A DNA stretch of 61,235 nucleotides from Pseudomonadales bacterium (GCA_022825925.1 JAJDVW010000176.1:1-61235); one strand, 5' to 3'. Positions 36,230-47,786 are shown, numbered from the stretch's first letter. Notes: a model not told the origin generated them from the letters alone. Translations and numbers: made by a program.

Positions 36230-36913
36230 TCAGTTCATCGCGGAGTTCTTCGCCTCGAGGCTGGCGATCAGTCCGTCGATCCCGTTGCGCGCGAGCTCGG
36301 AGCGAAACGACGAGCGGTAGTTCCTGACGAGGCTCACGCCGTCCACCGCGACGTCGAACACCTTCCAGTCCGTCCCGGTGCCGTGCATGGCGTACGCCAC
36401 CTGGGCCGGCTCGCCGCCGGCGAGCTCGATCGTCACCGGGATGACGATCTCGTCGTCCTTCCTGCGCGGCACCGGATCGCGCCAGGTGAGCGACTGCCCG
36501 CGGTACTCGTTGAGCATCACCGCGTAGGTCCGCACCAGCAGGGTGCGGAACGCGGCGACGAACCGGGTGCGCTGCTCCGGGGTCGCCTTCTTCCAGCCCT
36601 TCTTGCCGAGCACCCGCCGCGACATTCGCTCGAAGTCGAAGTGGGGAAGGATGAGCCGGTCCACCAGCTCGTACACGGCCCGCGGTTCGCTCTCCAGCGC
36701 ATCGCGCCGCGCGGTCAGCTCGTCGATGATGGTCGAGGTCACCCGCTGGACGAGCTGCTGGGCGGCGGAGCCGTCGCTCGCCGCGGTCACCGCCGGCCCC
36801 GCGGCCATCGTCATGCCCGCCACCGCGACGATCAGCGCCATGCGGTGCAGGAAGCCGCCCATCGGGCCGCAGTACCGGATGTCTCCCGCGGAATTGCGCC
36901 GGGTCGGGAACAT
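36230..36913 (-). CDS. mlaC: Phospholipid transport protein MlaC (Ttg2D-like periplasmic protein)
   Basis: A 227-residue periplasmic MlaC/Tol2-type protein with an N-terminal signal (MALIVAVAGMTMAAGPAVTAA after a short basic leader). Core motifs: VYELVDRLILPHFDFERMSRRVLGKKGWKKATPEQRTRFVAAFRTLLVRTYA and TDWKVFDVAVDGVSLVRNYRSSF. It would shuttle lipids between the OM MlaA complex and the inner-membrane MlaFEDB importer. Start at 36913 has a GGAGAGG ribosome site. The rest of the mla operon is not present upstream here; a 277-base region separates mlaC from secF. Confidence 0.92.
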   Translation of the reverse strand: MFPTRRNSAGDIRYCGPMGGFLHRMALIVAVAGMTMAAGPAVTAASDGSAAQQLVQRVTSTIIDELTARRDALESEPRAVYELVDRLILPHFDFERMSRRVLGKKGWKKATPEQRTRFVAAFRTLLVRTYAVMLNEYRGQSLTWRDPVPRRKDDEIVIPVTIELAGGEPAQVAYAMHGTGTDWKVFDVAVDGVSLVRNYRSSFRSELARNGIDGLIASLEAKNSAMN

Positions 36914-37190
36914 GGCGTCCTCTCCTGTCGGTGTGAGGGCTCCTGACGGCGCCGGGTACGGGCGGGCTCCCGGGAGTTCCGGAACCGATGGTGCATCGCG
37001 GCGCCGACGGTGCGGATTGTACCGAAAGAGACCGGGCGATGACCTGCTTCGCCCGCTGGAGCTTCTCACCGGTTCCCGGCTGCGGACGGAGGTTCCGCAT
37101 GGTCCGAACGGCTCCGTCCGGCGGTCCGTGAGAAATGCGGCAGAGGGTTTGTCCTTGTCGGACACGCTCCGACCCGCATTTCTCACCTGG

Positions 37191-38129
37191 TCACGGCCGG
37201 GCGTCGACCTCCTCCGCGCCCTCCTTCTGCACCGGCATCAGGTCCGCCTTCTGCACCCCGAGCCAGAGCGTGCAGGTGCTCGCCACGTAGATCGACGAGT
37301 AGGTGCCGATGACCACGCCGATGATGAGGGTGGTCGCGAACCCGTGGATCAGCTCGCCGCCGAGGAAGAACAGCGCGAGCAGCACGAGCAGCGTGGTCAG
37401 CGAGGTCATCAGCGTGCGCGACAGGGTCTGGTTCAGCGAGCGGTTGACGATCGACACCGAGGTGCCGCGCCGCATGCGGCGGAAGTTCTCGCGGATCCGG
37501 TCGAACACCACGATGGTGTCGTTGAGGGAGTAGCCGATGACCGCGAGGACGGCGGCGAGCACCGTGAGGTCGAAGTCGAGCCCCAGCAGCGAGAAGATGC
37601 CCAGGGTGATGATCACGTCGTGGAACAGCGCCGCCACCGCGCCGGCGGAGAACTTCCACTCGAAGCGGAACATCACGTAGAGGAAGATGGCGCCGAGCGC
37701 GATGAGCATCGCGAGCCCGCCCTGCTCGGTCAGCTCCTCGCCCACCTGCGGCCCCACGAACTCCACCCGGCGCAGATCCACCGTCGAGTCCTTCGCGCGC
37801 AGCGCGTCGAAGGCCCGGTTGCTGAGCTCCGAGCGGTCCACGTCGTCGCGGGGCGCGATGCGGATGAGCACGTCCTGCGCGGTGCCGAAGTGCTGGACCA
37901 CCGCGCCCTCGAACCCGGCGCGCTCCAGCGTCGCCCGCACCGGCTCCAGCTCCACCGCCTGCGGGTAGCCGACCTCCACGAGGGTGCCGCCGGTGAAGTC
38001 GATCCCGAACTCCAGGCCCCGGAACGCGAGCGAGAGGATCGAGATCGCCAGCATCGCGGCGGAGAACCTGATCGCGTGGCGCCGCCGGCTCATGAAGTCG
38101 AGGTCGAGTCCCTGCCTGATCAGTTCCAT
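37191..38129 (-). CDS. secF: Protein translocase subunit SecF
   Basis: A 312-residue inner-membrane protein with six helices. The FRGLEFGIDFTGGTLVEVGYP segment after the first helix and the later DFDLTVLAAVLAVIGYSLNDTIVVFDRIRENFR are SecF hallmarks. It pairs with SecD to use proton motive force for the late stage of Sec export. 42 bases downstream of secD on the same strand. Confidence 0.96.
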   Translation of the reverse strand: MELIRQGLDLDFMSRRRHAIRFSAAMLAISILSLAFRGLEFGIDFTGGTLVEVGYPQAVELEPVRATLERAGFEGAVVQHFGTAQDVLIRIAPRDDVDRSELSNRAFDALRAKDSTVDLRRVEFVGPQVGEELTEQGGLAMLIALGAIFLYVMFRFEWKFSAGAVAALFHDVIITLGIFSLLGLDFDLTVLAAVLAVIGYSLNDTIVVFDRIRENFRRMRRGTSVSIVNRSLNQTLSRTLMTSLTTLLVLLALFFLGGELIHGFATTLIIGVVIGTYSSIYVASTCTLWLGVQKADLMPVQKEGAEEVDARP

Positions 38130-38171
38130 GGTGCCGCCGCCGTCGGTTGCAAACGAGTGTCCATGCGGGCG

Positions 38172-40037
38172 TCAGATCGAGAGCGCGGTCACCCGCCGGC
38201 CCCCGTACATCAGGTTGACGACCGCGCGGGTCATCATGATCGCGGTGAACATCGAGGTCGCGATCCCCAGCGAGAGCGTGATCGCGAACCCCTTGATCGG
38301 ACCGGTGCCGAACCCGAACAGGAGCACCGCCGCGATGAGGGTGGTGATGTTCGCATCGGCAATCGTCGAGAACGCCTTGGCGTAGCCGGCGTGGATGCTC
38401 GCCTGCGGGGTGTTGCCGTTGCGGATCTCCTCGCGGATGCGCTCGAAGATGAGGACGTTGGCGTCCACCGCCATGCCCACCGTGAGCACGATGCCCGCGA
38501 TGCCGGGCAGGGTGAGCGTCGCCTGCAGCATCGAGAGCATCGCCACCACCAGCACCAGGTTGACGGTCAGCGCGAGGTTGGCCACGAGCCCGAACCGCCG
38601 GTAGTAGAACGCCATCAGGACCAGCACCAGGACGAAGCCGATCACCACCGAGCGGAAGCCCTGGTCGATGTTCGCCTGCCCCAGGCTCGGGCCCACGGTG
38701 CGCTCCTCCACGATCTCGATGGGGGCCGCGAGCGCGCCCGCGCGCAGCAGCAGCGCCAGGTTGCGGGCCTCCTCGGTGGAGTCGAGGCCGGTGATCTGGA
38801 ACCGCTTCCCGAGCTGATCGCGGATCGTCGCGACGTTGATGACCTCCTCGACGATCTCCTTCTTTCGCTTGCGCACCCCGTCGACGAGCTCGGTGAACGA
38901 CTTGTGCTCGATGTACACCACGGCCATGGCGCGGCCGATCTTGTCCCGGGTGCGGTTGGAGAACAGCCGCGCCCCCTTGCCGTCGAGGGTGATGAACACC
39001 GCCGGCGAGCCGCTCTGCTGGTCGATGCCCGACGCCGCGTCGGTGATGTACTCGCCGGTGAGCATCACGCTGCGCTGGAGCAGGATCGGCCGGCCGTTGC
39101 GCTCGTGGTAGAGCTTCGCGGTCCCCGGCACGCGCCCGGTGGCGAGCGCCGCCGTGGACTCGTCGTGGACCATGCGGAACTCCAGCGTCGCGGTGGCCCC
39201 GAGGATCTCCTTCGCCCGCGCGGTGTCCTGGACCCCGGGCAACTGCACCACGATCCGGTTCTCGCCCTGCTTCTGGATGACCGGCTCCGCCACCCCGAGC
39301 TCGTTCACGCGGTTGCGCAGGGTGGTGACGTTCTGCTGGACCGCGAAGCGCTCGATCTCGCGCTTCGCGTTCTCCCCGAGCTTCACGTCGAGCACCGGGT
39401 CCCCGACGTTCTCGGTCGATTCGACGATCAGCTCGGGCATCCGCCGGCGCACGACATCGTAGGCCTGGTCGCGGTGGTCGGCGTCGTTGAACCGGACGAT
39501 CAGGCCGCCGTTCGCGCGCACCGTGATCGCGCGCTGGCGGAGCTTCTCCTCCCGGAGCAGGGTGCGGATGTCGCCCGCGTAGCGCTGCTCGGCCTGCCGG
39601 ACCGCGCCGGCGAGGTCCACCTCCATCAGGAAGTGCACGCCGCCGCGCAGATCGAGCCCCAGGTACATCGGCAGCGCGCCGAGCCCGGCCAGCCAGTCCG
39701 GGGTCGCGGGCGCGAGGTTCAGCGCCACCACGTACTGGCGGTCGAGCGCGTCCTCGACGATGCCCCGGGCCCTGAGCTGGTCCTCCCCGGAGGCGAACCG
39801 GATGAGGAGCCGGTTCCCGGCCTCGGTGTCGATCTCCGATTCGAGCGCGTCGATGCCGGCGGTCTTCATTCGGGCGACGAGCCGGTCGCGCAGCGTCGCG
39901 TCGATGGCCGCGCCGCGCACCGCCGACACCTGCACCGCGGGGTCCTCGCCGAACACGTTGGGGAGCGCGAACACGACGCCCACGAGGAGCGCCGCCGCGA
40001 TGAGCGCGTACTTCCACGCCGGGTACTGGTTGATCAT
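38172..40037 (-). CDS. secD: Protein translocase subunit SecD
   Basis: A 621-residue SecD: N-terminal helix, then MYLGLDLRGGVHFLMEVD, a large periplasmic P1 domain, and the C-terminal five-helix block (SVVIGFVLVLVLMAFYYRRFGLVANLAL, VGMAVDANVLIFERIREE). Full length for gammaproteobacteria. Same operon as yajC and secF. Confidence 0.97.
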   Translation of the reverse strand: MINQYPAWKYALIAAALLVGVVFALPNVFGEDPAVQVSAVRGAAIDATLRDRLVARMKTAGIDALESEIDTEAGNRLLIRFASGEDQLRARGIVEDALDRQYVVALNLAPATPDWLAGLGALPMYLGLDLRGGVHFLMEVDLAGAVRQAEQRYAGDIRTLLREEKLRQRAITVRANGGLIVRFNDADHRDQAYDVVRRRMPELIVESTENVGDPVLDVKLGENAKREIERFAVQQNVTTLRNRVNELGVAEPVIQKQGENRIVVQLPGVQDTARAKEILGATATLEFRMVHDESTAALATGRVPGTAKLYHERNGRPILLQRSVMLTGEYITDAASGIDQQSGSPAVFITLDGKGARLFSNRTRDKIGRAMAVVYIEHKSFTELVDGVRKRKKEIVEEVINVATIRDQLGKRFQITGLDSTEEARNLALLLRAGALAAPIEIVEERTVGPSLGQANIDQGFRSVVIGFVLVLVLMAFYYRRFGLVANLALTVNLVLVVAMLSMLQATLTLPGIAGIVLTVGMAVDANVLIFERIREEIRNGNTPQASIHAGYAKAFSTIADANITTLIAAVLLFGFGTGPIKGFAITLSLGIATSMFTAIMMTRAVVNLMYGGRRVTALSI

Positions 40038-40114
40038 GAGGGATTGATCACGGGGGGTTGATCATCGGACGACCGGGAACGGGTGCGGCGGGAGGGTGCG
40101 GAGACTGTTGGAGC

Positions 40115-40438
40115 TCAGCCCGACTTGATGGTTCCCTTCGGCATCAGGGCGGCGACCGACGGGCGCTGGACCTTGACCTCCAGTCCGTCCGCGATCTCCA
40201 CGGTCACGAAGCTGTCGCCGACGTTGGTGATCTTTCCGAGCAGCCCGCCGTTGGTGACCACCTCGTCGCCCTTCGACAGGCCCGCGACCATCGCCCGGTG
40301 CTCCTTCTGCCGCTTCGACTGCGGGCGGATGAGGACGAAGTAGAACACCGCGAAGAGCGCGATGAGCATGATGAAGCTGAAGGTGGGATCGCCGCCGCCG
40401 CCGCCCTGCGCGTACGCGTCCCGAATGAAGAAATCCAT
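40115..40438 (-). CDS. yajC: Sec translocon accessory subunit YajC
   Basis: A 107-residue single-helix protein (FSFIMLIALFAVFYFVLIRPQSKRQKEH) with the YajC domain GLSKGDEVVTNGGLLGKITNVGDSFVTVEIADG. A short Gly-rich segment precedes the helix. ATG at 40438 chosen; an upstream in-frame start adds residues without family resemblance. Lies between tgt and secD as in most gammaproteobacteria. Confidence 0.95.
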   Translation of the reverse strand: MDFFIRDAYAQGGGGGDPTFSFIMLIALFAVFYFVLIRPQSKRQKEHRAMVAGLSKGDEVVTNGGLLGKITNVGDSFVTVEIADGLEVKVQRPSVAALMPKGTIKSG

Positions 40439-40567
40439 GGTCCCGGATCCTGTTCCGCGTGCGCGGAGAGTGTCTGAGTGGTAGTGGAAGGCGCCTCGGC
40501 GCAAGCGCGCATTATCGCACGAGATGCGTCCTGCGGCTCAAGACTTCGGCGCTCCGCTGCAGGAGCA

Positions 40568-42758
<2,191 letters not shown>

Positions 42759-42797
42759 GGGGCACGATGGTAGCAGAGCCCCGCCCCGCCACCCGAC

Positions 42798-42825
42798 TTG
42801 GGGGCGGCCCCTGTTGACGTATAAT
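42798..42825 (+). promoter_or_regulatory. Promoter of tRNA-Leu
   Basis: TTGGGG at 42798-42803 and a consensus TATAAT at 42820-42825 separated by 16 bases, followed by a GC-rich discriminator (CCCGCG), the form of stable-RNA promoters under stringent control. The transcript would start near 42832, about 43 bases before the tRNA. Confidence 0.65.
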
Positions 42826-42874
42826 CCCGCGTCCGCGGCACGGCCCCGCTTCGCGTGCCGCGGTCCGCACTGCG

Positions 42875-42961
42875 GCCGGGATGGCGGAACTGGTAGACGC
42901 GCTGGACTCAAAATCCAGTACTGGAGACAGTGTGCGAGTTCGAGTCTCGCTCCCGGCACCA
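42875..42961 (+). tRNA. tRNA-Leu (anticodon CAA)
   Basis: An 87-base gene with CCA encoded. The acceptor stem GCCGGGA pairs with TCCCGGC, the anticodon loop is CTCAAAA (anticodon CAA, Leu codon UUG), a long variable arm (TACTGGAGACAGTG) marks a class II tRNA, and the T arm contains GTTCGAGTC. Placed next to queA as in many gammaproteobacteria. Confidence 0.97.
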
Positions 42962-43084
42962 GGTTCCTTGCCCGACGGCGCAAGCCTCGGCGAGACCCCG
43001 AGCGGACGATTCAGCGCGCCGACGGTCGCCGTTTCCGCTCGGATTGGATAGGGTAGCCGTCATTCCCTCGACGGGATCGACAAC

Positions 43085-43300
43085 ATGGCCACCACCGCGA
43101 TCGACACCCTGCGCTTCGCGCGAAAGCTCAAGCAGGCCGGTCTGCCGAACGACCAGGCCGAGGCCATGGCCGCCGCGCTGGGCGAGGAGTTGACCGAGCA
43201 CCTCGCCACCAAGGCCGACTTGCCTCTGGTCCAGTGGATGGTCGGATTCAACCTTGCATTCTCCGCGGCCATTCTCTGGCGCATCCTCGACGCCGGCTGA
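43085..43300 (+). CDS. Small DUF1640/CCDC90-like protein
   Basis: A 71-residue protein: N-terminal IDTLRFARKLKQAGLPNDQAEAMAAALGEEL with LATKADL and a C-terminal membrane helix (WMVGFNLAFSAAILWRIL). This is a shortened form of the DUF1640 coiled-coil family, in which a long coiled coil normally lies between the two parts. Function unknown. Precedes the autotransporter gene on the same strand by 91 bases. Confidence 0.7.
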   Translation: MATTAIDTLRFARKLKQAGLPNDQAEAMAAALGEELTEHLATKADLPLVQWMVGFNLAFSAAILWRILDAG

Positions 43301-43391
43301 GCGATTGCCGAGACGGACTCAGGAACTTCCCGCGACGGGACTCCCGATGCGCCACCCGTCGTCTCCGATGGTCCCGCCCCGGGACGCCCGC

Positions 43392-45797
43392 ATGCCGCGA
43401 CCGCGGGCCCCGGCCCCGCTCGTCTTCGCCACCTGCATCCTCGCGGCGGGGTGCGGCGGGGGCGGCGGCACGGTCGGTGACGGCAGTCGATGCGTCGCCA
43501 CGGTGGAGGGCTGCCTGAGCGCCGCGGACTACCGGGCCGAGGTGGCGAGCGCCGCCGACGGGATCCGCTCGACGCCGGAGTTCGACCTGCGCCCGAGCTG
43601 GGACCTGGAGGCGGTCGGGGTCCCGGAGGCCTGGGCCCACCTGGCGGTGGCAAGGGGCGAGGACAGGCCCGGCAGCGGCGTCACCGTGGGAGTGATGGAC
43701 ACCGGCATCGACCTCGGCCACCCGGCGTTCGAGGAGGCGGCGGCGGCCGGCGGGATCACCGAGGAGTTCTTCTTCGGCGCCGTGGACGAGACCGGCTACG
43801 ACGGTCTCTCGCACGGGACCGCCGTCGCCAGCGTCATCGCGGGCCGGCCGTCTCCGGCGCACGGAACGGTGTACACCGGAATCGCTCCCTACGCGAAGCT
43901 CAGGATGTTCGCGGTCCCCCTCGACAGCCCGCCGCCTCCGGGCACCCCGATCGAGGCGGTCTCGCTGTCCGGGCTGGCGAATGAGGACTCGTCCTTCGCG
44001 CCGGTCTTCCGCGATGTGCTGTCGCGGGACCTGGACTTCCTGAACCTGAGCTTCGGGCACTACGGAGTGATCGACGACTACGACGACGTGGCGGCCATCC
44101 GCGACGCGATGGGCGCGACGATCGACGCGCTGGCCCAGGCCGATCGGGAGGAGAAGACCATCCTCGTGTGGGCGGCCGGAAACTCCAACGGCGATCTCTG
44201 CCGCCCCGGCACCGACAGTTGCGTCGGCGACGGCGAGACGGACGCCCTCGGACGCCCGGCGGGCACCGTCGACGCCCGATCGCCCGGCCCCGCCGCGGGG
44301 CTGATGGTGCGCATCGAGGAGCTCCGGGGTCACTCCATCGCCGCCGTGGCGATCGGGGAGGCCACGCAGATCGGGGAGGACGGGGAGGAAGCGGGGACCG
44401 GGGAACCCGGTGAGATCACGTCCTTCTCCCACCGCTGCGGTCTCGCCGCGGACTGGTGCATCGCCGCGCCGGGGAGCGGGGTGAGGGCTGCCTGGTTCGG
44501 GCCCTACATGGGCGAGGTCTTCCGGGGCTTCGCGTCGCTGCGCGGGACGTCCTTCGCGGCGCCCATCGTCACCGGCGGCCTCGCGCTGATGAAGCAGATG
44601 TTCCGCGGCCAGCTCCGCAACGAGGAGCTGGTCACACGGCTGTTCCACACCGCGAACCGGACCGGCATCTACGCCGACCGCGCCGTCTACGGGCGGGGGC
44701 TGATGGATCTCGACGCGGCGCTGTCGCCGGTCGGCGTGCCGGCGTTCACCGCCGGGGCCGCGGTGGCCGTGGCCGGAACTCCGGCGGCCGCGGGCGGAAC
44801 GCCGGCGGCCGGAGGCGGAACGCCGGTGGCGCGGTCACGTCTCCGCCTCGGCCGGGCGTTCGGCGCCGGCGCCGCGAGCGGGCTCGCCGGCCGGGAGATC
44901 GCCGCCTTCGACGCCCTGGGCGCACCGTTCTGGTACGACCTCGGCGGCCTCGTCCTGCGGCCGGACCCGCCGTCGGCGGGTGCGCGGCTGCGCGAATTCG
45001 TCGCCGCTCCGCCAATCGACCGGTGGGACGCCGGGCCCGGCGAGAGCGCGGCGCCGGCCGCGATGCGGGTCGGATTCGGGCCCGTCCCGGGCGACACCGG
45101 CGCCGGCCATGCGCTGCTCGCCCCCAACGCGCTCTCCCTGACCTGGGGCCGGCCCGGCGGCGTCGTGGCGACCGCCTTCACCTCCGAGGGCGACGACCAC
45201 CGCGATGCGCGCCCGGCGTCGGGCGCGCTGGTGTCGTGGCGCGCGGCGGACGCGCCGCTCGGCCTGCGCGCGGGCTGGCTCGGCGAGCGCCACAGCATGC
45301 TGTCGGCGACCGCGAGGGGCGCGTTCGGCGACCTCGCCGCCGACTCCTTCTTCGTCGGCCTGGACGTCCATCATCGCGCGGGGGGCTGGCGCTTCGGCGG
45401 CGGCCCCGAGATCGGGCTCGCCCGGCCCCGCGCGCGCGGCGGGATCATCGCCGGCGTGGAGCCGCTGGCGACCAGCGCGTTCGCCCTCCACGCCTCGCGC
45501 CCGACCGCCGGGGGCGGGATGCTGCGGGTCTCGCTCGCCCAGCCGCTGCGGGTCGAGGACGGCGGCGCGGTGCTCTCGGTCCCCGTCGGGCGCACCCCGG
45601 ACCGCGCGGTGGTGCGCGAGCGGCTCTCGGCCGACCTCACCCCCGCGGGCCGGCAGCTCGACTTCTCGGTGCGCTGGGAGCGGCCGCTCGCGGGCGGAGC
45701 GCTCCGGCTGGGGACAGTCGCGACCCGCCACGCCGGTCACGACCCCGGGGCCCGGCCGCGGCTCTCGTTCCTCGCGGGATGGCGCGTGTCGTACTGA
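43392..45797 (+). CDS. Subtilisin-type autotransporter lipoprotein (NalP-like serine protease)
   Basis: An 801-residue protein. Signal with lipobox ILAAGC (Cys21), a Gly-rich tether, then a peptidase S8 domain with Asp in VMDTGIDLGHP, His in SHGTAVASVIAG, Asn in WAAGNSN and Ser in GTSFAAPIVTG. A linker rich in GTPAAxG repeats follows (about residue 465-490), then about 300 residues of alternating strands ending in an aromatic residue (LSFLAGWRVSY), as in autotransporter barrels. A lipidated subtilase with a barrel resembles meningococcal NalP, which trims surface lipoproteins. Alternative in-frame ATG at 43347. It lies just upstream of the Slam gene. Confidence 0.83.
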   Translation: MPRPRAPAPLVFATCILAAGCGGGGGTVGDGSRCVATVEGCLSAADYRAEVASAADGIRSTPEFDLRPSWDLEAVGVPEAWAHLAVARGEDRPGSGVTVGVMDTGIDLGHPAFEEAAAAGGITEEFFFGAVDETGYDGLSHGTAVASVIAGRPSPAHGTVYTGIAPYAKLRMFAVPLDSPPPPGTPIEAVSLSGLANEDSSFAPVFRDVLSRDLDFLNLSFGHYGVIDDYDDVAAIRDAMGATIDALAQADREEKTILVWAAGNSNGDLCRPGTDSCVGDGETDALGRPAGTVDARSPGPAAGLMVRIEELRGHSIAAVAIGEATQIGEDGEEAGTGEPGEITSFSHRCGLAADWCIAAPGSGVRAAWFGPYMGEVFRGFASLRGTSFAAPIVTGGLALMKQMFRGQLRNEELVTRLFHTANRTGIYADRAVYGRGLMDLDAALSPVGVPAFTAGAAVAVAGTPAAAGGTPAAGGGTPVARSRLRLGRAFGAGAASGLAGREIAAFDALGAPFWYDLGGLVLRPDPPSAGARLREFVAAPPIDRWDAGPGESAAPAAMRVGFGPVPGDTGAGHALLAPNALSLTWGRPGGVVATAFTSEGDDHRDARPASGALVSWRAADAPLGLRAGWLGERHSMLSATARGAFGDLAADSFFVGLDVHHRAGGWRFGGGPEIGLARPRARGGIIAGVEPLATSAFALHASRPTAGGGMLRVSLAQPLRVEDGGAVLSVPVGRTPDRAVVRERLSADLTPAGRQLDFSVRWERPLAGGALRLGTVATRHAGHDPGARPRLSFLAGWRVSY

Positions 45798-46010
45798 TCG
45801 CCCCGGCCGGGTCATCGACCTCGACCCGCGGAGCCCGGCCGGGGCCGACGGCCGTCCGCCGCGGCGCATCGAACTTCCGCTCCGCCCGGCGGTCGGATGT
45901 CGGGCGATTGCCGGAGCCGGGAACCGCATTTCGGAACGGGGAAACCCGGCATCGACACTGTCGGCTCGGATACAATCGCCGTTTCCTTCCCCCTTGGCAG
46001 GCATCCCCGA

Positions 46011-47399
46011 ATGAAGACGACCCTCCGACGCCTTGGCCGCGCGCTGGCTGCCGCCGCCTTTCTTCTGCTCGCGGTTCCGGCGCCGGCCGCGGCCCAGAGC
46101 GCGCCGTCCCCCGACGAGGGGGCCGCCAGCGCCCGGGCGCTGCTCGACGGGGGCCGGCCGGACCAGGCGCTGGAGGTGCTGCGGCCGCTCGCTCGCAGCC
46201 ACCCCGGAGACATGAACGTGCGGTTCCTCCTCGGCCTCGCCGCGATCGAGGCATCGCGGATGCGCGGGGTCGCGGAGGAGGACCGGACCGCGCTGCTGGA
46301 CGAGGCCATCGCCACCCTGCACGGGATGCTGGTGGACCGCCCCGAGCTGGTGCGGGTGCGCCTGGAGCTCGGGCGGGCGTTCTTCTACAAGGGCGAGGAC
46401 ACCCTCGCGCGAGGGCACTTCCAGCGCGTGCTCGCGGGCGAGGTGCCGGAGGCGGTCAAGGCCAACGTGCAGCGCTTCCTGGTGCAGATCCGGGCCCGCC
46501 GCCGCTGGACGATGTACATGGGGGCGGCGCTGCTGCCGGACACCAACATCGGCAGCGGCACGGACGAGGAGGTCATCTACATCAACTTCGGCGGCATCGA
46601 TCTGCCCTTCGACTTCACCCCGGCGGAGGAGCAGACGACCTCCGGGATCGGCGCCTCGCTGTGGGCGGGGGGCGAGTACCAGCATCCCCTCGGACCGCGG
46701 CTGCGGCTGCGCGCCGGCGCGGACGTGGCGCGCAGGGAGTACCCGGGCCGGCGGTACGACAGCACCTACCTCTCGCTCCACGCCGGACCGCGCTGGCTGC
46801 TGGACCGGCGCACCGAGGCGAGCGTGCTCGCGAGCGCGCGCCGCTACTGGACGGGCACCAGCATCGAGCATGACGCCGTGGGTGCGCGCATCGAGGCCCG
46901 GCGCCGGCTCACGCCGCGGGTCACGGCGAACGCCCGGGCCTCCTGGCACCAACGCGACTACCGCAGGAGCGCGGACCTCGACGGACCCCTGGTCGACGTC
47001 TCGCTGGGCGGCACCTGGACGCTCACCCCGAATCTGCAGGCCCACTCGTCCTTCGGATACGCGGAGGAGCGCCCCGGCCGGGTGAATCGCCGCAACGCGA
47101 GCCGCACGCTGCGGACGGGGCTCACCGTCGCCCTGCCGAGGGGGTTCAACGTGGGCGGCAACGCGCTGTTCCGCTGGACCGACTACGAGGGCCTGGAGGT
47201 CGCGCAGCACCGGCCCCGCGACGGCTCCTCGCGCAAGGACCGCACCCGGTCGCTGAGCCTCTCGCTGCACAAGCGCGACTTCACCATCTACGGCTTCAGC
47301 CCGCAGTTGGTGGTGACCCACGAGGAGCGCGACAGCAACGCCCAGCTCATCAGCTACAACCGCACCCACGGCGAGCTGCGTTTCGTGCGCCAGTTCTGA
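46011..47399 (+). CDS. Surface lipoprotein assembly modifier (Slam, DUF560 outer-membrane protein)
   Basis: A 462-residue outer-membrane protein. After the signal peptide (ALAAAAFLLLAVPAPAAAQS) come TPR-like helices (about residues 30-165: ARALLDGGRPDQALEVLRPLARSHPGDMNVRFLLGLAAI, VRLELGRAFFYKGEDTLARGHFQRVL) and a DUF560 barrel beginning RRRWTMYMGAALLPDTNIGSG and ending with terminal RFVRQF. This is the Slam layout; Slam moves certain lipoproteins through the outer membrane to the surface. Three candidate client lipoproteins follow within 9 kb. ATG at 46011 starts directly with the signal peptide. Confidence 0.87.
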   Translation: MKTTLRRLGRALAAAAFLLLAVPAPAAAQSAPSPDEGAASARALLDGGRPDQALEVLRPLARSHPGDMNVRFLLGLAAIEASRMRGVAEEDRTALLDEAIATLHGMLVDRPELVRVRLELGRAFFYKGEDTLARGHFQRVLAGEVPEAVKANVQRFLVQIRARRRWTMYMGAALLPDTNIGSGTDEEVIYINFGGIDLPFDFTPAEEQTTSGIGASLWAGGEYQHPLGPRLRLRAGADVARREYPGRRYDSTYLSLHAGPRWLLDRRTEASVLASARRYWTGTSIEHDAVGARIEARRRLTPRVTANARASWHQRDYRRSADLDGPLVDVSLGGTWTLTPNLQAHSSFGYAEERPGRVNRRNASRTLRTGLTVALPRGFNVGGNALFRWTDYEGLEVAQHRPRDGSSRKDRTRSLSLSLHKRDFTIYGFSPQLVVTHEERDSNAQLISYNRTHGELRFVRQF

Positions 47400-47510
47400 A
47401 CGGACCCCGCCCGGGCCCGTGACGGGCGCGTCTCCTCGCGGGGTACCGGATTCGAGCCACGGCGCAACGCAGGGTCCGCGATCGTACCGACGGGGACGAG
47501 CCGGCGCTGC

Positions 47511-47743
47511 GGTGCGCCGGGGCGACGGGTATCGCGAGGAGCGGTCGAGCCGTGCGTTTCCGGGGTGGCATGCGGAGGAGATCTTTCGGGCGCTGACCGA
47601 AGCCCCGATGTCGGCGGGTGCGTGGCGAGCACTGGAGCGGGTGGCGCGGGCGATGGGGGCGCGCGAGGGCACGAAGCCGGAGGACGATCCGCTCATGCGC
47701 TCGCACGGCGCGCAGGTGCGAGCGGAGGGCCTATATGTCCTAT
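47511..47743 (+). pseudogene. Fragment of a Uma2-family nuclease gene (copy 1, C-terminal part)
   Basis: The frame RRGDGYREERSSRAFPGW...EEIFRALTEAPMSAGAWRALERVARAMGAREGTKPEDDPLMRSHGAQVRAEG matches the C-terminal half of the Uma2 relic at 56405-57170 almost residue for residue. The N-terminal nuclease half is missing. It lies between the Slam gene and the terminator of the first surface lipoprotein gene. Confidence 0.75.
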
Positions 47744-47786
47744 AAAGAAAACCCCCGGCGCCAAGGGGTGAGCCTTGCGCCGGGGG
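47744..47786 (-). terminator. Rho-independent terminator of the first surface lipoprotein gene
   Basis: On the minus strand CCCCCGGCGCAAGG pairs with CCTTGGCGCCGGGGG (one-base bulge), followed by TTTTCTTTAT. It is 61 bases after the lipoprotein stop and prevents convergent transcripts from running into the Slam gene. Confidence 0.8.

Noticed and set aside
36543..40061. Very long plus-strand open frame (over 1100 codons) opposite mlaC, secF and secD
   Set aside because: It is antisense to well-conserved genes, His/Arg/Glu-rich and without any family pattern; a by-product of high GC.
42798..42961. tRNA-Leu as the attachment site of the two integrases
   Set aside because: No direct copy of the tRNA 3' end was found near the integrases, which are nearly 9 kb away.
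44835..47696. Minus-strand frame of about 950 codons opposite the autotransporter and Slam genes
   Set aside because: No domain pattern; signal peptides, lipobox and catalytic motifs support the plus strand.
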